Shown here: positions 18,169 to 29,009 of the stretch, in pieces | Numbering within the stretch: position 1 is the stretch's first letter | How the letters are laid out: every line of letters begins with the position of its first letter | NCBI RefSeq assembly: GCF_001655055.1 | Contig: NZ_LXEW01000016.1 | Coordinates: 93,639-157,638, forward strand | Direction: 5' to 3' | DNA length: 64,000 nucleotides | From: Providencia heimbachae ATCC 35613 | GTDB lineage: Bacteria > Pseudomonadota > Gammaproteobacteria > Enterobacterales > Enterobacteriaceae | The notes under the pieces: generated by a model | The model's input: the letters and a program-made list of their open reading frames with translations, nothing else | What the model was told of the DNA's origin: nothing | The model's database searches: none | Program-made: the position numbers and the translations under genes

Positions 18169-18436
18169 TTACGCCTCCAAAAGTCTAGGTTGTCGATAGA
18201 TAACGTTTTACTTGCGTTACCTTATCCTTATCACATTCCAAGCCTAACACATCATTTTGATCCCGAAAAATACTGTGACGCTAATTAGTTCGAGATGATT
18301 TCGCTTAATGCCTATAGCGAACTCGGAATACATAAGGTATATAGTGATGATTAATATAACTTAATCACAACTACATCTTCTAAGTAAAGACCCTAGCGAT
18401 TAATTTCGCAAATAAAAATTTTATTTATCAGAATTT
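18169..18436. other. Intergenic region upstream of the YeaQ-family gene
   Basis: 268 bases between two minus-strand genes, with no open frame. A block around 18255-18345 is weakly palindromic (TTAGTTCGAGATG near 18284; GCGAACTCGGAATACATAAGGTATAT near its end). It may be a heavily eroded copy of the dispersed repeat, but the match is too poor to call. Confidence 0.35.
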
Positions 18437-19387
18437 TCACACCCGATTTGAGGCGACCATTTTAGCGATAACGTCGCTAATTTGTTCGGCATTTTTTAAA
18501 GCTCTGACTTGTTGAAATAAGTCATCAGCTTGCAAATATTCTTTACGCAAATAACCTAGCCATTGCTTGATACGCGCCGCATGGTAATGTCCTGTATCCC
18601 CACGTTTTTCTAGTTCAGTGTATTTTAGTAATAACTGACCGACTTGTTCCCAAGGCATTTTTGGATCATTGTATTTAATGACACGACTTAGATTCGGGGT
18701 ATTTAATGCACCACGCCCAATCATAATGGCATCGCAGCCCGTTATTTCGATACAACGTCTGGCGCTTTCGTAGTCCCAAATTTCCCCGTTAGCAATAACA
18801 GGGATAGATAGTCGACGGCGAATTTCGCCAATAGCCTGCCAGTTGATACGCTCAGCTTTATAGCCATCGTCTTTGGTTCGGCCATGAACCGTTAGCTCTG
18901 TTGCACCCGCTTGTTGCACTGCATCTGCAATTTCATGGGAAAACTGGCTACTATCCCAACCGAGCCTAATTTTTACAGAAACGGGTAACTCTTTAGGTAT
19001 CGCCTCACGCATCGCTTTTGCCGCACGATAAATTAAATCAGGCTGCTTTAACAATGTAGCTCCACCACCGTGGCCGTTGACTGTTTTTGATGGGCAACCA
19101 CAATTTAAATCAACCCCCCAAGAACCAAGCTCAACGGCTCGATAAGCATTTTCAGCTAACCATTGGGGATGTTGACCTAAAAGCTGCACCCTAACTAGGG
19201 TGCCTGATGGTGTATAGCTTTTATTGCGTAATTCAGGGCATAACCGATAAAAAGTCTTAGCGGGCAATAAAGTATCAACGACCCGCACAAACTCGGTAAT
19301 GCAGAGGTCATAATCATTGACCTCACTTAATAATGAACGAACGAGTGAATCCAAAACCCCTTCCATTGGGGCCAGTAACACACGCAT
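18437..19387 (-). CDS. dusC: tRNA-dihydrouridine(16) synthase
   Basis: FMN enzyme that reduces uridine 16 of tRNA to dihydrouridine using NADPH; 316 residues (E. coli DusC 315). It starts with the Dus signature [17 protein letters not shown]. It carries [18 protein letters not shown] near residue 95 with the catalytic Cys, the phosphate-binding [10 protein letters not shown] and NGEIW segments, and [14 protein letters not shown]. Its ATG overlaps the rhlE stop by one base (TAATG), so the two genes are translationally coupled. Confidence 0.93.
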   Translation of the reverse strand: MRVLLAPMEGVLDSLVRSLLSEVNDYDLCITEFVRVVDTLLPAKTFYRLCPELRNKSYTPSGTLVRVQLLGQHPQWLAENAYRAVELGSWGVDLNCGCPSKTVNGHGGGATLLKQPDLIYRAAKAMREAIPKELPVSVKIRLGWDSSQFSHEIADAVQQAGATELTVHGRTKDDGYKAERINWQAIGEIRRRLSIPVIANGEIWDYESARRCIEITGCDAIMIGRGALNTPNLSRVIKYNDPKMPWEQVGQLLLKYTELEKRGDTGHYHAARIKQWLGYLRKEYLQADDLFQQVRALKNAEQISDVIAKMVASNRV

Positions 19388-20739
19388 TAGCCTTCACCAC
19401 GTCCTTGTCTTACTTTACTTTGCGCATTTTTCCAAGGCGAACCTGATGACTCAGATTTTCCTTTCGCGGCTGGAGCACTCGTACGACGAGGACGATTATT
19501 GCCTTTATCACCGTGACCACTTCTTTCATTAGGGCGTCGCTCGGATGGACGTCTATCACCACGTTGTGGCGTTTTTTGGATCGGTTCGGCTTTAATCGAA
19601 GGATCAGGATCGAATCCTTCAGTTTCCATTACTGGAATTGATTTTTTTAGCAATTTTTCAATGTCTTTCAGTAATTTGTGTTCATCAACACACACTAAAG
19701 AAATCGCTTTTCCTGTCGCTTCCGCACGGCCAGTACGACCAATACGGTGAACATAATCTTCTGCGATATTTGGTAACTCGTAGTTGACCACATATGGAAG
19801 CTGCTCAATATCAAGGCCGCGAGCAGCGATATCTGTCGCCACTAAAACACGGATGCCGCCTGATTTAAAGTCAGCAAGTGCGCGGGTACGTGCCCCCTGA
19901 CTCTTATTACCATGAATAGCGGCGGCTTTAATGCCATCTTTATTCAAATGTTCTGCTAATCGGTTAGCACCATGCTTTGTACGTGTAAATACCAGCACTT
20001 GCTGCCAATTTTCACGGCCAATCATGAAAGATAAAAGTTCAGCTTTACGCTTTTTATCAACAAAATGAACAAATTGCGCTATTTGTTCTGATGCTGAATT
20101 ACGACGCGCTACTTCAATCGTTACCGGATTGGTAAGCAACTTGCCAGCCAGCTGTTTGATTTCATCAGAAAATGTGGCTGAAAAAAGTAAATTTTGGCGT
20201 TTTTTAGGCAATTTATTGATAACACGACGGATATCATGAATAAAACCCATGTCCAACATGCGATCCGCTTCATCAAGTACTAGTATTTCCACTTGAGAAA
20301 GATCAACCGCATTTTGGTGCTCTAAATCGAGTAAACGCCCTGGCGTTGCGATAAGAATTTCAACACCACTGCGCAATTTCATCATCTGCGGATTAATGCT
20401 AACGCCGCCAAAAATAACCAATGAACGAACATTTAAATGGCGGCTATATTCTTTCACGTTTTCAGCTACTTGAGCTGCCAACTCACGAGTAGGGGTTAAA
20501 ATCAGTGCACGAACGGGTCGGCGATTTTTACCACGTGGAGTTTCAATGAGTTTTTGCAAAATAGGTAACGTAAAGCCAGCGGTTTTACCGGTACCTGTTT
20601 GTGCGCTCGCGAGCAAGTCATGACCTGCAAGTACCGCAGGGATAGCTTGTTGTTGGATAGGCGTAGGTGTTTCATAGCCTAACTCATTAATGGCAAGCAA
20701 AATTTCCTCGTTTAATGCGAGGTCTGAAAAATTAGTCAA
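19387..20739 (-). CDS. rhlE: ATP-dependent RNA helicase RhlE
   Basis: DEAD-box RNA helicase of 450 residues. Motif Q and Walker [14 protein letters not shown] lie near residue 45, the DEAD motif [12 protein letters not shown] near 155, SAT (LLFSATFS) near 188, and the C-terminal motifs [17 protein letters not shown] and [12 protein letters not shown] follow. After residue 370 comes a low-complexity basic, Arg/Gly/Ser-rich tail that probably binds RNA without sequence preference. RhlE assists ribosome assembly and RNA decay. It diverges from cecR, and in E. coli CecR controls both rhlE and ybhG. Confidence 0.93.
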   Translation of the reverse strand: MTNFSDLALNEEILLAINELGYETPTPIQQQAIPAVLAGHDLLASAQTGTGKTAGFTLPILQKLIETPRGKNRRPVRALILTPTRELAAQVAENVKEYSRHLNVRSLVIFGGVSINPQMMKLRSGVEILIATPGRLLDLEHQNAVDLSQVEILVLDEADRMLDMGFIHDIRRVINKLPKKRQNLLFSATFSDEIKQLAGKLLTNPVTIEVARRNSASEQIAQFVHFVDKKRKAELLSFMIGRENWQQVLVFTRTKHGANRLAEHLNKDGIKAAAIHGNKSQGARTRALADFKSGGIRVLVATDIAARGLDIEQLPYVVNYELPNIAEDYVHRIGRTGRAEATGKAISLVCVDEHKLLKDIEKLLKKSIPVMETEGFDPDPSIKAEPIQKTPQRGDRRPSERRPNERSGHGDKGNNRPRRTSAPAAKGKSESSGSPWKNAQSKVRQGRGEG

Positions 20740-20917
20740 ATTAAATTACTCCGGGCTTCACCGTATCAAATCATTGAGGCAGTTCAAGGGGAAGTGGGTC
20801 AGAAGAAGAAAAAAGCGCAAACTGCCGTGCGACATTAGGAAATTCTAACATTATTTAATGATTATAAGTATATTAATTTAGTTTGGTTTATAAAATATTA
20901 TAAAACTCCATTCATAT

Positions 20918-20929
20918 AGTATATATACT
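20918..20929. promoter_or_regulatory. Palindrome in the rhlE/cecR divergent region, possible CecR site
   Basis: AGTATATATACT is a perfect 12-bp palindrome about 180 bases from the rhlE start and 100 from cecR. A TetR-type dimer would suit such a site. The assignment is inference; no E. coli consensus was available to compare. Confidence 0.3.
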
Positions 20930-21030
20930 TACATAACACTATGCGTTATCGTTTTTGTCTCTTAAAACAATAAAAACACGATTAAGAGCCTATTTGGGTG
21001 TTATTTAATTCTGATATTAAAGGAATGTTT

Positions 21031-21723
21031 ATGAATACAAACTCATCGTCAACCTCACGTGGAGAGAATGCAAAGTTGCAATTACTCTACGCAGCGGCTG
21101 ATGTTTATGGAGAGCAAGGACTTGATGGTGCAACTACGCGCCAAATCGCACAGGCTTCGGGTCAAAATATCGCAGCAATATCCTATTATTTTGGCTCCAA
21201 AGACGGGCTTTATCTTGCGGTCGCACAGCTTATTGCCGATAACATAAAGGAAAATTTTCAGGACGTATTTAGCATGATAGATGATTTTCTTGATCATCCT
21301 ATTACCGCTGAAACACCTGAAATAGCCCTTGCGTTATTGCAAAAAACCGTCATTTCCTACAATTATTTTCAGTTAGAAAAAAAGAATTTGAGCTTCTCCC
21401 GCATTTTAGCACGAGAACAACTCAACCCAACAGAAGCCTATACCATTATTCATGAACAGGCTTTAGGTCCCATACACTCCCGCCTGAATCGCTTAATTGC
21501 CACTTATATCGGCGCAGATCCCAACAATTTAACCACACTTATCCATACTCACGCTATTTTAGGGGAAACACTTTCATTCCGGATTGCCCGTGAAACCTTA
21601 CTTCGGCAAACAGGCTGGAAGCACATCAACGAAAATGAATTTAAAATTATTAATCAAGTTCTTATCGAACATACAAATATATTATTAGCGGGACTACGTG
21701 ATCGCAAACAAATGGAAAAGTGA
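21031..21723 (+). CDS. cecR: TetR-family regulator CecR (YbiH)
   Basis: A 230-residue TetR regulator. The N-terminal helix-turn-helix (ATTRQIAQASGQNIAAISYY, around residues 32-51) is the family DNA-reading unit and matches CecR closely. The C-terminal helices form the ligand domain (FSRILAREQLNPTEAYTIIHEQ). I chose the ATG at 21031 because AAAGGA lies just upstream; a longer GTG frame from 20998 lacks one. In E. coli CecR controls the ybhGFSR export operon and rhlE and influences cephalosporin and chloramphenicol sensitivity. Here it heads the same gene order, 81 bases before ybhG. Confidence 0.9.
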   Translation: MNTNSSSTSRGENAKLQLLYAAADVYGEQGLDGATTRQIAQASGQNIAAISYYFGSKDGLYLAVAQLIADNIKENFQDVFSMIDDFLDHPITAETPEIALALLQKTVISYNYFQLEKKNLSFSRILAREQLNPTEAYTIIHEQALGPIHSRLNRLIATYIGADPNNLTTLIHTHAILGETLSFRIARETLLRQTGWKHINENEFKIINQVLIEHTNILLAGLRDRKQMEK

Positions 21724-21804
21724 TATGATAAATAGATAGAAAGAAGTGATAAACATTGTTTATTACTTCCTAAGCAATGTTTATCCTCCTTAATAAGGTT
21801 AGCT

Positions 21805-22800
21805 ATGAACAATAAACGTCGTCCTATTGCCATTTTTCTTATTGTCATATTAATCGGTCTTGCTGTCGGTGGTTATTATTACTATCAATCAAAACAAGAT
21901 AATGCATTAACGTTATACGGTAATGTAGATGTCAGAACGGTTAACCTTGGTTTTCGAGTTGGTGGTAGATTAGCTTCCCTTGAGGTTGATGAAGGTGACA
22001 AAGTCACTGCAGGCAAACAACTCGGAAAGCTCGATGACGCAACCTATATTAATGCACTGAATAAAGCGAAAGGTGTTCGAGACAGCGCAAAAGCACAACT
22101 CGCGCTGAAAGAAAGTGGCTACCGAACTCAAGAAGTTGCACAGGTTGAAGCTGAAGTCGCCCAAAAACAAGCGGCTTGGCAATATGCTGAAAGCTTTTAT
22201 AAACGCCAACAAGGGCTTGCAGCTCAACGTGTTATTTCAGCAAATGACCTTGATAATGCACGTAATAACCGCAACCAAGCTTTAGCTGCATTAAAGGCCG
22301 CACAAGATAAACTCAATCAATATCAAAGTGGCTTTCGCCAAGAGGAAATTGCCGCGGCGCGAGGGGAATGGCTACAAGCTGAAGCTGCCGTGGCCCAAGC
22401 TGAACTAGACTTAAGTGATACTATTCTTACCGCCCCTTCTGCGGGAACAATTTTAACCCGAGCGATAGAACCGGGGACTATTGTTGGTGCGGGTAATACT
22501 GTTTTTAGTGTCACACTGACCCGCCCTGTTTGGGTTCGCGCTTATATTAATGAGCCTCATTTAGGCGCAGCGGTTCCCGGTAGTGAAGTGCTTTTATACA
22601 CAGATAGCAGACCGAACACCCCATATCACGGTAAAATCGGGTTTGTTTCCCCAACCGCCGAATTCACGCCTAAAAGTGTGCAAACCCCTGAATTACGTAC
22701 TGATTTAGTCTACCGATTACGTATTATCGTGAGTGATCCTGACGATGCATTACGCCAAGGTATGCCAGTTACCATTCGCTTTTCTGAAAACAAACAGTAA
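21805..22800 (+). CDS. ybhG: HlyD-type periplasmic adaptor of the YbhFSR exporter
   Basis: A 331-residue membrane-fusion (adaptor) protein linking the YbhFSR inner-membrane transporter to an outer-membrane channel. An N-terminal signal-anchor ([20 protein letters not shown]) is followed by a lipoyl half, a long alpha-helical hairpin rich in Ala, Gln and Lys (about residues 80-190), and the beta-barrel part. The second lipoyl half is [22 protein letters not shown], described by position near 205-226. It starts the ybhGFSR operon; ybhF begins 9 bases after its stop. Confidence 0.92.
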   Translation: MNNKRRPIAIFLIVILIGLAVGGYYYYQSKQDNALTLYGNVDVRTVNLGFRVGGRLASLEVDEGDKVTAGKQLGKLDDATYINALNKAKGVRDSAKAQLALKESGYRTQEVAQVEAEVAQKQAAWQYAESFYKRQQGLAAQRVISANDLDNARNNRNQALAALKAAQDKLNQYQSGFRQEEIAAARGEWLQAEAAVAQAELDLSDTILTAPSAGTILTRAIEPGTIVGAGNTVFSVTLTRPVWVRAYINEPHLGAAVPGSEVLLYTDSRPNTPYHGKIGFVSPTAEFTPKSVQTPELRTDLVYRLRIIVSDPDDALRQGMPVTIRFSENKQ

Positions 22801-22809
22801 GAATCAGCG

Positions 22810-24549
22810 ATGAATACTGACTACAACATACGTCTTCAAGGTATCGAAAAGTCCTTTTTAGGCCTTGATTTTCCTGCGGTTGAAAGTCTTACCGCTGAAA
22901 TCCACGGAGGATCAGTCACGGGCCTCGTGGGTCCCGACGGCGCGGGAAAAACCACTCTGATGAGAATGCTAGCTGGGTTATTAAAACCCGATGCTGGCAA
23001 TATCAGCCTGATGGGGCTAGACCCAATTAAAGACAGCATTGAAGTGAGAGCAAATCTTGGTTATATGCCGCAAAAATTCGGTTTATATGAAGATTTAACG
23101 GTGCAAGAAAACCTCGACTTATATGCTGATTTACGGGGCGTGATAGGGGAAGAACGAAAAAAAACCTATCAACAGCTACTGAACTTTACTAGTTTGACTG
23201 ATTTTACTTCTCGCCTTGCCGGTAAACTTTCGGGAGGGATGAAACAAAAGCTCGGTTTAGCCTGTACTTTATTAGGTAAACCCAAGGTATTACTTTTGGA
23301 TGAACCCGGTGTCGGTGTCGACCCAATTGCACGGCGCGAGCTGTGGCAAATGGTACATACCCTTGCTGACGATGGCATGTTGATCCTATGGAGCACCTCT
23401 TATTTGGATGAAGCCCAACAGTGCAAAGAGGTATTGCTGCTGAATAAAGGCAAGCTATTATATTCGGGCAAACCTGAACTATTGACTCAGAAAATGGTGG
23501 GAAGATCGTTTTTATTAGAAGTCCCAGCAACACAAAAGCGTACTCAACTACAAAATGCGCTGGTATTGCCCGAAACCACCGATGGCGTGATCCAAGGTCG
23601 CTACATTCGCTTAATTTTAAAGCCTGATGCCTCCCACGAAAATCTATTAACTGCGCTTAATCTCAGTTCGCAAAAATTGGTTGAGGCAGAGCCGCGCTTT
23701 GAAGATGCTTTTATTGATTTACTCGGAGGCGGTCCCTCTCATCGCTCTGAACTGGCTTCAATCGTGCCTCAAATCCCACCCAATCCGGATGAAACGGTCA
23801 TTGAAGCACGTAATTTAACTAAAAAATTTGGCGATTTTGCGGCAACTGATACGGTTAATTTTCAAGTTAAACGCGGAGAAATATTTGGCTTATTGGGACC
23901 TAATGGAGCGGGTAAATCGACCACCTTTAAAATGATGTGTGGATTAATGAAACCGACCGATGGTCAAGCTTTAGTGCTGGGAATGGATTTAAAAACCAGT
24001 TCAAATAAAGCACGGCAGCATCTTGGTTATATGGCACAAAAGTTCTCACTCTATGGCAACCTAAAAGTAGGTCAGAATCTGAAGTTTTTTTCTGGGGTAT
24101 ATGGGCTCCATCATAAAAAGCAGTCCACCAAAATGAAGGAAATGATTGATGCCTTTAGTTTCACTCCCATTATTAATCAGATCACGGATTCATTGCCCTT
24201 AGGTTATAAACAGCGCCTTGCCCTTGCCTGCTCACTGATGCATGAACCTGATATTTTATTCCTTGATGAGCCCACCTCCGGTGTTGACCCACTAACCCGC
24301 AGAGAGTTTTGGTTACATATCAACGGAATGGTCGATAAAGGCGTTACTGTAATGGTCACGACCCACTTTATGGATGAAGCAGAATATTGCGATCGTATTG
24401 GCTTGGTTTACCACGGTAAAATTATTGCTGCCGGCACACCTGATGAGCTCAAGCAACAAGTCGCAACCACAAAAAATCCAAATCCATCCATGGAAGATGC
24501 GTTTATTGAGCTCATCTCTAATTATGACAAACAACAGGAGGCACAATGA
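22810..24549 (+). CDS. ybhF: ABC exporter ATP-binding protein with two cassettes
   Basis: A single 579-residue polypeptide carrying two ABC ATPase domains. The first has Walker [10 protein letters not shown] at residues 41-49, signature [12 protein letters not shown] and Walker [14 protein letters not shown]. The second has GPNGAGKST near 362, [11 protein letters not shown] in the signature position and [13 protein letters not shown]. It energises the YbhS-YbhR permease. The second signature lacks the usual LSGG (it reads LPLGY), so the two ATP sites are probably not equivalent. Its stop overlaps the ybhS start (ATGA). Confidence 0.92.
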   Translation: MNTDYNIRLQGIEKSFLGLDFPAVESLTAEIHGGSVTGLVGPDGAGKTTLMRMLAGLLKPDAGNISLMGLDPIKDSIEVRANLGYMPQKFGLYEDLTVQENLDLYADLRGVIGEERKKTYQQLLNFTSLTDFTSRLAGKLSGGMKQKLGLACTLLGKPKVLLLDEPGVGVDPIARRELWQMVHTLADDGMLILWSTSYLDEAQQCKEVLLLNKGKLLYSGKPELLTQKMVGRSFLLEVPATQKRTQLQNALVLPETTDGVIQGRYIRLILKPDASHENLLTALNLSSQKLVEAEPRFEDAFIDLLGGGPSHRSELASIVPQIPPNPDETVIEARNLTKKFGDFAATDTVNFQVKRGEIFGLLGPNGAGKSTTFKMMCGLMKPTDGQALVLGMDLKTSSNKARQHLGYMAQKFSLYGNLKVGQNLKFFSGVYGLHHKKQSTKMKEMIDAFSFTPIINQITDSLPLGYKQRLALACSLMHEPDILFLDEPTSGVDPLTRREFWLHINGMVDKGVTVMVTTHFMDEAEYCDRIGLVYHGKIIAAGTPDELKQQVATTKNPNPSMEDAFIELISNYDKQQEAQ

Positions 24550-25685
24550 CCACCGCCGCCTCCCATTTTTCATGGCGCAGGCTTAAAGCCTTGTGCTGGA
24601 AAGAGAGTAAGCAAATTGTACGCGACCCAAGCAGCGCACTCATTGCAATCGTCATCCCGTTGATGCTGTTATTTATTTTTGGTTATGGCATTAATTTAGA
24701 TTCAAGCAAGCTGCGTGTAGGCATTTTATTGGATCAACAAAGTCAGGAAGCACGTGAACTTGTTGATACTTTTACCGGATCCCCATTTATTGATGCCACG
24801 ATCAGTGATAATCGGCAATTATTAGTGGATAAAATGCAAGCGGGTGAAATCCGTGGAATAGTCGTCATTCCGGTTGATTTTGCTGCACAATTATTAAAAC
24901 CTGAAGGCCATGCGACAATCCAAGTGATCACCGATGGTAGCGAACCCAATACAGCTAATTTTGTTCAGGCCTACACCAAAGGTATTTGGCATACATGGCT
25001 TGTGCAGCAGGGTGAAAATAAAGGCTATCCCACTGACCCATTGATTGAGTTAAATATGCGCTATTGGTTTAATGAAGCCGCAATTAGCCAGCATTTTATT
25101 ATTCCAGGTGCAATTAGTATCATCATTACTGTTGTCGGTGCTATTTTAACATCACTGGTGATCGCCCGAGAATGGGAGCGGGGCACAATGGAAGCCCTAC
25201 TTTCCACGCAAATAACACGTACTGAATTACTGCTTTCTAAACTATTACCTTACCAAGTACTTGGCTCATTGGTGATGGTGTTATGTATGTTTGTCACCAC
25301 CTTCGTGCTAGATGTGCCCTACCGAGGCTCACTTTTAGTCTTATTTGTCATTACCAGCCTTTACCTTGCCACCGCCCTCGGTATGGGGTTGCTAATTTCA
25401 ACCATAACACGCAATCAATTTAACGCCGCCATGGTGGCCTTGAATGCCGCATTCTTACCCGCAATTATGTTATCTGGATTTATTTTCGAGATCGACAGCA
25501 TGCCGGCAATCATTCAGGCTGTAACTTATTTTATCCCCGCACGGTACTTTGTAAGCAGCTTACAAACACTGTTTCTTGCCGGAGATATTTATATGGTGTT
25601 GTTCACTGATTTTCTTTTATTGATTGCTTCAGCAATTTTATTTATTGGCTTGACCGCGCTAAAAACGCGTCGCCGGCTTGATTAA
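24546..25685 (+). CDS. ybhS: ABC-2 type permease YbhS
   Basis: A 379-residue inner-membrane permease of the ABC-2 family. The first helix ([19 protein letters not shown]) lies near residue 32. A large periplasmic domain of about 130 residues follows, then five C-terminal helices with the ABC-2 motif [20 protein letters not shown] near residue 210. It pairs with YbhR, forming the channel driven by YbhF. It overlaps ybhF by four bases and is followed after 9 bases by ybhR. Confidence 0.92.
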   Translation: MTTAASHFSWRRLKALCWKESKQIVRDPSSALIAIVIPLMLLFIFGYGINLDSSKLRVGILLDQQSQEARELVDTFTGSPFIDATISDNRQLLVDKMQAGEIRGIVVIPVDFAAQLLKPEGHATIQVITDGSEPNTANFVQAYTKGIWHTWLVQQGENKGYPTDPLIELNMRYWFNEAAISQHFIIPGAISIIITVVGAILTSLVIAREWERGTMEALLSTQITRTELLLSKLLPYQVLGSLVMVLCMFVTTFVLDVPYRGSLLVLFVITSLYLATALGMGLLISTITRNQFNAAMVALNAAFLPAIMLSGFIFEIDSMPAIIQAVTYFIPARYFVSSLQTLFLAGDIYMVLFTDFLLLIASAILFIGLTALKTRRRLD

Positions 25686-25694
25686 GGTGCAACC

Positions 25695-26801
25695 ATGTTT
25701 TATCGCTTATATACCTTGATTATGAAAGAACTACAATCATTACTGCAGGAGCCTCAAACGCGGATTATTTTGATCCTGCCGGTCATTTTTCAGATGATTT
25801 TGTTCCCACTCGCGGCAACGTTAGAAGTGACGAATACCACGATTGCTATTTTTGATGAAGATAGCGGCAAACACTCCGTTGAACTAACACAACGACTTGC
25901 CAAAGCCAGTGCATTTTCACAGGTGCTGTTACTAAAAAATGAACAGGAAATTCGCGAAACACTCGATAACCGTAAAGCGCTGTTAGTTGTTCGCTTTGGA
26001 CAAAATTTTAGTGCTGATATTGCCAGCCAACATGGCGCAAATATGATGCTATTACTTGATGGCCGAAATTCAAATAGCGCACAAATTGCCGCCAACTATA
26101 TTGAGCAAATAGTGATGCAATATGAGCAAGAACTCACAAGCGGTCGAACCTTACCCAATAATAGCGAATTAGTTGTCCGAAATTGGTATAACCCAAATTT
26201 AGACTATAAATGGTTTATCGTGCCTTCATTAGTTGCGTTGATAACAACTATTGGCGTGCTGATTGTCACCTCACTTTCTATTGCAAGAGAACGTGAGCAA
26301 GGTACGCTGGATCAGTTACTGGTTTCACCACTGACAACATGGCAAATTTTTATCGGTAAAGCGATACCTGCGCTGATTGTCGCAACAGTGCAAGCAACCT
26401 TAGTTTTGATTATTGGTATTTTCTGTTATCAAATCCCATTTGCGGGTTCATTACTGCTTTTCTATGCCACCATGCTTTTTTATGGATTATCTTTGGTCGG
26501 CTTTGGCTTGTTGATCTCAGCCCTCTGCTCAACTCAGCAACAGGCATTTATTGGCGTTTTTGTCTTTATGATGCCAGCCGTACTGTTATCTGGCTATGTT
26601 TCCCCTGTTGAAAACATGCCTGTGTGGCTACAAGACATCACTTGGATAAATCCAATACGACATTTCACTGATATAACTAAGCAGATCTATCTCAAAGATG
26701 CTGATTTTTCGGTAATTTTTCATAGTTTATGGCCGCTATTTATCATTGCCGTCGTCACTACGAATGTTGCTTACTATTTGTTTAGGAAAAAGATTGCATA
26801 G
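25695..26801 (+). CDS. ybhR: ABC-2 type permease YbhR
   Basis: A 368-residue homologue of the preceding YbhS with the same topology. One N-terminal helix ([20 protein letters not shown]) is followed by a periplasmic domain and then five helices. The ABC-2 motif [20 protein letters not shown] lies near residue 199. The two permeases most likely form a heterodimer. YbhFSR has been linked to export of drugs and monovalent cations in E. coli; the natural substrate is uncertain. Last gene of the operon, ended by a strong terminator. Confidence 0.92.
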   Translation: MFYRLYTLIMKELQSLLQEPQTRIILILPVIFQMILFPLAATLEVTNTTIAIFDEDSGKHSVELTQRLAKASAFSQVLLLKNEQEIRETLDNRKALLVVRFGQNFSADIASQHGANMMLLLDGRNSNSAQIAANYIEQIVMQYEQELTSGRTLPNNSELVVRNWYNPNLDYKWFIVPSLVALITTIGVLIVTSLSIAREREQGTLDQLLVSPLTTWQIFIGKAIPALIVATVQATLVLIIGIFCYQIPFAGSLLLFYATMLFYGLSLVGFGLLISALCSTQQQAFIGVFVFMMPAVLLSGYVSPVENMPVWLQDITWINPIRHFTDITKQIYLKDADFSVIFHSLWPLFIIAVVTTNVAYYLFRKKIA

Positions 26802-26875
26802 ATTGCAAATTTTCAAAAAATGATATTGAAGTGATTCATTAGCTGATTAGATTTTATGATATTAATGCAATAAAA

Positions 26876-26926
26876 AACCCTTGCCTGTGCAATTATATTA
26901 ATTCAATAAATTGCAGGGCAAGGGTT
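26876..26926. terminator. Bidirectional terminator, ybhR / ybhL
   Basis: AACCCTTGCC (26876-26885) pairs with GGCAAGGGTT (26917-26926), and an inner TGCAATT/AATTGCA stem extends it. A-rich sequence precedes it and TTTTTT follows, so it can work both ways between convergent genes. Confidence 0.85.
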
Positions 26927-26966
26927 CTAATTTTTTAGTCTGTTACGCTAACGTTAATAAAACAGA

Positions 26967-27674
26967 TTAGCGACGGTCACCGAAAATACGTAGCAACATC
27001 AGGAACAAGTTGATGAAGTCTAAGTACAGAGATAACGCACCCATAATTGAGTATTTGCGCATCGTTTCTCTGTCATTTTCGTCAATCTGTGAGCCCATGT
27101 CTTTCAGTTTTTGTGTGTCATATGCAGTCAAAGCAGCAAACAGTAACACACCACCGTAAGTGATCACCCAGTACATCATTGAGCTTTGCAGCCAGATGTT
27201 AACCAGTGAAGCAACCACGATACCAATCAGTGCCATAAACAGGAAGTTACCCATACCAGTTAAGCTACGTTTAGTGGTATAGCCATAGAAGCTCAGCGCA
27301 CCAAACATCACTGCCGTGATAACAAACGTCCCTGCGACCGATTCACCAGTATAAACAGCAAGAATAACCGAGATAGTTAAACCGGTTAGCAGCGAGTACA
27401 GCATAAACATACCCGTAGCCATCATTCCGCTCATTCTTTGCAGTAAAAATGATAGCCCCATCACTAAGCCAAGCTCAGCAATGATCATGCCAAAAAATAA
27501 AATTTTATTCGTTGCAATCGTGATGTATAAACCACTGCTCAAAGAATACATCGCGACGAACGCTGTCAGCAGTAGACCGACTGTCATCCAGCCATATACT
27601 TGCGACATAAATGCCTGAACGCCAGTGTTGGCCCTCTGGACAAGAGAATCATTACGTTGATCAAACTGACCCAT
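26967..27674 (-). CDS. ybhL: BAX inhibitor-1/YccA family membrane protein YbhL
   Basis: A 235-residue inner-membrane protein with seven hydrophobic segments, of the BAX inhibitor-1 (TMBIM) family. The N-terminal cytosolic segment QAFMSQVYGWMTVGLLLTAF and the C-terminal GLTAYDTQKLKDMG-type block (here ALTAYDTQKLKDMGSQ near residue 185) are diagnostic; the latter contains the Asp associated with pH or calcium control. The end FINLFLMLLRIFGDRR matches E. coli YbhL (234). It follows moaE on the same strand but has its own extended -10 promoter. Confidence 0.92.
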   Translation of the reverse strand: MGQFDQRNDSLVQRANTGVQAFMSQVYGWMTVGLLLTAFVAMYSLSSGLYITIATNKILFFGMIIAELGLVMGLSFLLQRMSGMMATGMFMLYSLLTGLTISVILAVYTGESVAGTFVITAVMFGALSFYGYTTKRSLTGMGNFLFMALIGIVVASLVNIWLQSSMMYWVITYGGVLLFAALTAYDTQKLKDMGSQIDENDRETMRKYSIMGALSLYLDFINLFLMLLRIFGDRR

Positions 27675-27733
27675 GATGGTTACCCTTCCATTAAAAGAAA
27701 AATCGACCTAGTAAAAATACTGCGATCGGAAAA

Positions 27734-27742
27734 ATTATACCA
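27734..27742 (-). promoter_or_regulatory. Extended -10 promoter of ybhL
   Basis: The minus strand reads TGGTATAAT, a consensus -10 hexamer with the TGn extension, 60 bases before the ybhL start. An extended -10 tolerates the poor -35. Confidence 0.55.
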
Positions 27743-27807
27743 AAGTTTATCACAATATTTTGACAATACATTCAGCAAATTCGTATTTTTCAGGGGAAAA
27801 TGTGCGA

Positions 27808-28260
27808 TTACCAGCGGTTAGCTGATGCTTCATCACTTTCTTTGGCTTCGACCCAACGCTCACTTTCAGGAAGCGCCTCTTTTTTCCAAAATGGGGCTTT
27901 AGTTTTTAAGTAATCCATAATAAATTCAGCCGCTTCAAATGCTGCATTTCGATGAGCACTCGTCACGCCAACAAATACAATCTCTTCACCGGGCTGTAAA
28001 GTTCCCACCCGATGAATAACACTCACTCGCTGCAAAGGCCAACGACCTCTCGCTTCTTCCGTTATATTTTTTAACGCTTTTTCAGTCATTCCTGGGTAAT
28101 GTTCGAGGGTTAACGCCGCAACACTGTCCCCTAAGTTATGGTTTCTCACTTTACCCGTAAAAGTTACTACCGCACCATCGCTATCACATTCAGCCAACCA
28201 CTGGTATTGTTCACCAACACTGAAGTTCTCAGTTTGAACGGCTATATGGGTATTTTCCAT
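27808..28260 (-). CDS. moaE: Molybdopterin synthase catalytic subunit
   Basis: The 150-residue large subunit of molybdopterin synthase, which adds the two dithiolene sulfurs to cyclic pyranopterin monophosphate. Conserved blocks are FTGKVRNHNLGDSVAALTLEHYPGM (residues about 34-58, given by position), HRVGTLQPGEEIVFVGV and DYLKTKAPFWKKE with the catalytic Lys residues. The ATG at 28260 has GGAGG at good spacing and gives the E. coli length. A GTG two codons earlier sits too close to that site. Last of moaACDE. Confidence 0.94.
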   Translation of the reverse strand: MENTHIAVQTENFSVGEQYQWLAECDSDGAVVTFTGKVRNHNLGDSVAALTLEHYPGMTEKALKNITEEARGRWPLQRVSVIHRVGTLQPGEEIVFVGVTSAHRNAAFEAAEFIMDYLKTKAPFWKKEALPESERWVEAKESDEASANRW

Positions 28261-28262
28261 CC

Positions 28263-28508
28263 TCACCCTCCGGTTACTGGCGGGAAGAAAGCCACTTCAT
28301 CCCCAGCGGTTAAAGGATGATCGCTTAAAACAAATGATTGATTAACTGCCGCAAGCAATTTGCCATCTTCGAGTGCGAGAGCCCAACGATCACCTTTTTG
28401 AGATAATACTTGGCGTAAAGACTCAACGGTTGGGTAATTTTCAGTGAGTTCTAAGCGATCCGTTCCGACTAATTCCCGAACTTGAGCAAAAAATAAAACT
28501 GTAATCAT
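28263..28508 (-). CDS. moaD: Molybdopterin synthase sulfur carrier subunit
   Basis: Ubiquitin-fold sulfur carrier of 81 residues ending PPVTGG. The terminal Gly-Gly is adenylated by MoeB and thiocarboxylated, then inserted into MoaE. It begins ITVLFFAQVRELVGTD after the initiator Met. Two adjacent ATGs overlap the moaC stop; I use the second (28508), which matches the E. coli start. Translational coupling to moaC and moaE is clear from the overlaps. Confidence 0.94.
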   Translation of the reverse strand: MITVLFFAQVRELVGTDRLELTENYPTVESLRQVLSQKGDRWALALEDGKLLAAVNQSFVLSDHPLTAGDEVAFFPPVTGG

Positions 28509-28984
28509 CATGCCACCTTAAAGTGTCCAGATTTGCCGCCTGTTTTTTCAAGTAAACGAACAGGGCCAATCACCATGTCTTTTTGCACCGCTTTACACAT
28601 ATCGTAGATTGTCAGCGCTGCCACAGAAGCCGCCGTTAAAGCCTCCATTTCAACCCCAGTTTTACCAGTTAAGCGGCAACAGGTTTCAATACGAATACGA
28701 TTGTGTTCCTGTTCAGCTTCAAGCATGACTTCAACTTTGGTCAATAACAATGGATGACACAAAGGGATCAGCTGCCAAGTATTTTTAGCTGCTTGAATAC
28801 CGGCGATACGTGCCGTTGCGAAAACATCGCCTTTATGGTGGCTACCATCAACTATCATGGCTAACGTTTCTGGGTTCATGGTGACATAAGCTTCGGCTCG
28901 TGCTTCACGAACCGTTTCTGTTTTTGCAGAAACATCAACCATATGAGCCTCGCCCGACGCATTGAGGTGAGTCAGCTGGGACAT
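28508..28984 (-). CDS. moaC: Cyclic pyranopterin monophosphate synthase
   Basis: MoaC turns the 3',8-cyclo-GTP made by MoaA into cyclic pyranopterin monophosphate. The 158 residues include [18 protein letters not shown], the [15 protein letters not shown] active-site block near residue 75 and the [23 protein letters not shown] segment near 110-132 (given by position). Its catalytic Lys lies in KAVQKDM. TTAGGAG lies before the ATG. moaB, which sits between moaA and moaC in E. coli, is absent; moaA ends 25 bases upstream. Confidence 0.94.
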   Translation of the reverse strand: MSQLTHLNASGEAHMVDVSAKTETVREARAEAYVTMNPETLAMIVDGSHHKGDVFATARIAGIQAAKNTWQLIPLCHPLLLTKVEVMLEAEQEHNRIRIETCCRLTGKTGVEMEALTAASVAALTIYDMCKAVQKDMVIGPVRLLEKTGGKSGHFKVA

Positions 28985-29009
28985 ATTTTCTCCTAAAAAT
29001 CAAAAATAG

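Noticed and set aside
18255..18345. Sixth copy of the dispersed repeat
   Set aside because: Only short fragments resemble the ends; the match is too weak to count.
20740..20900. Cold-shock type structured leader of rhlE
   Set aside because: The leader is long, but I could not find conserved cold-shock boxes or a convincing fold.
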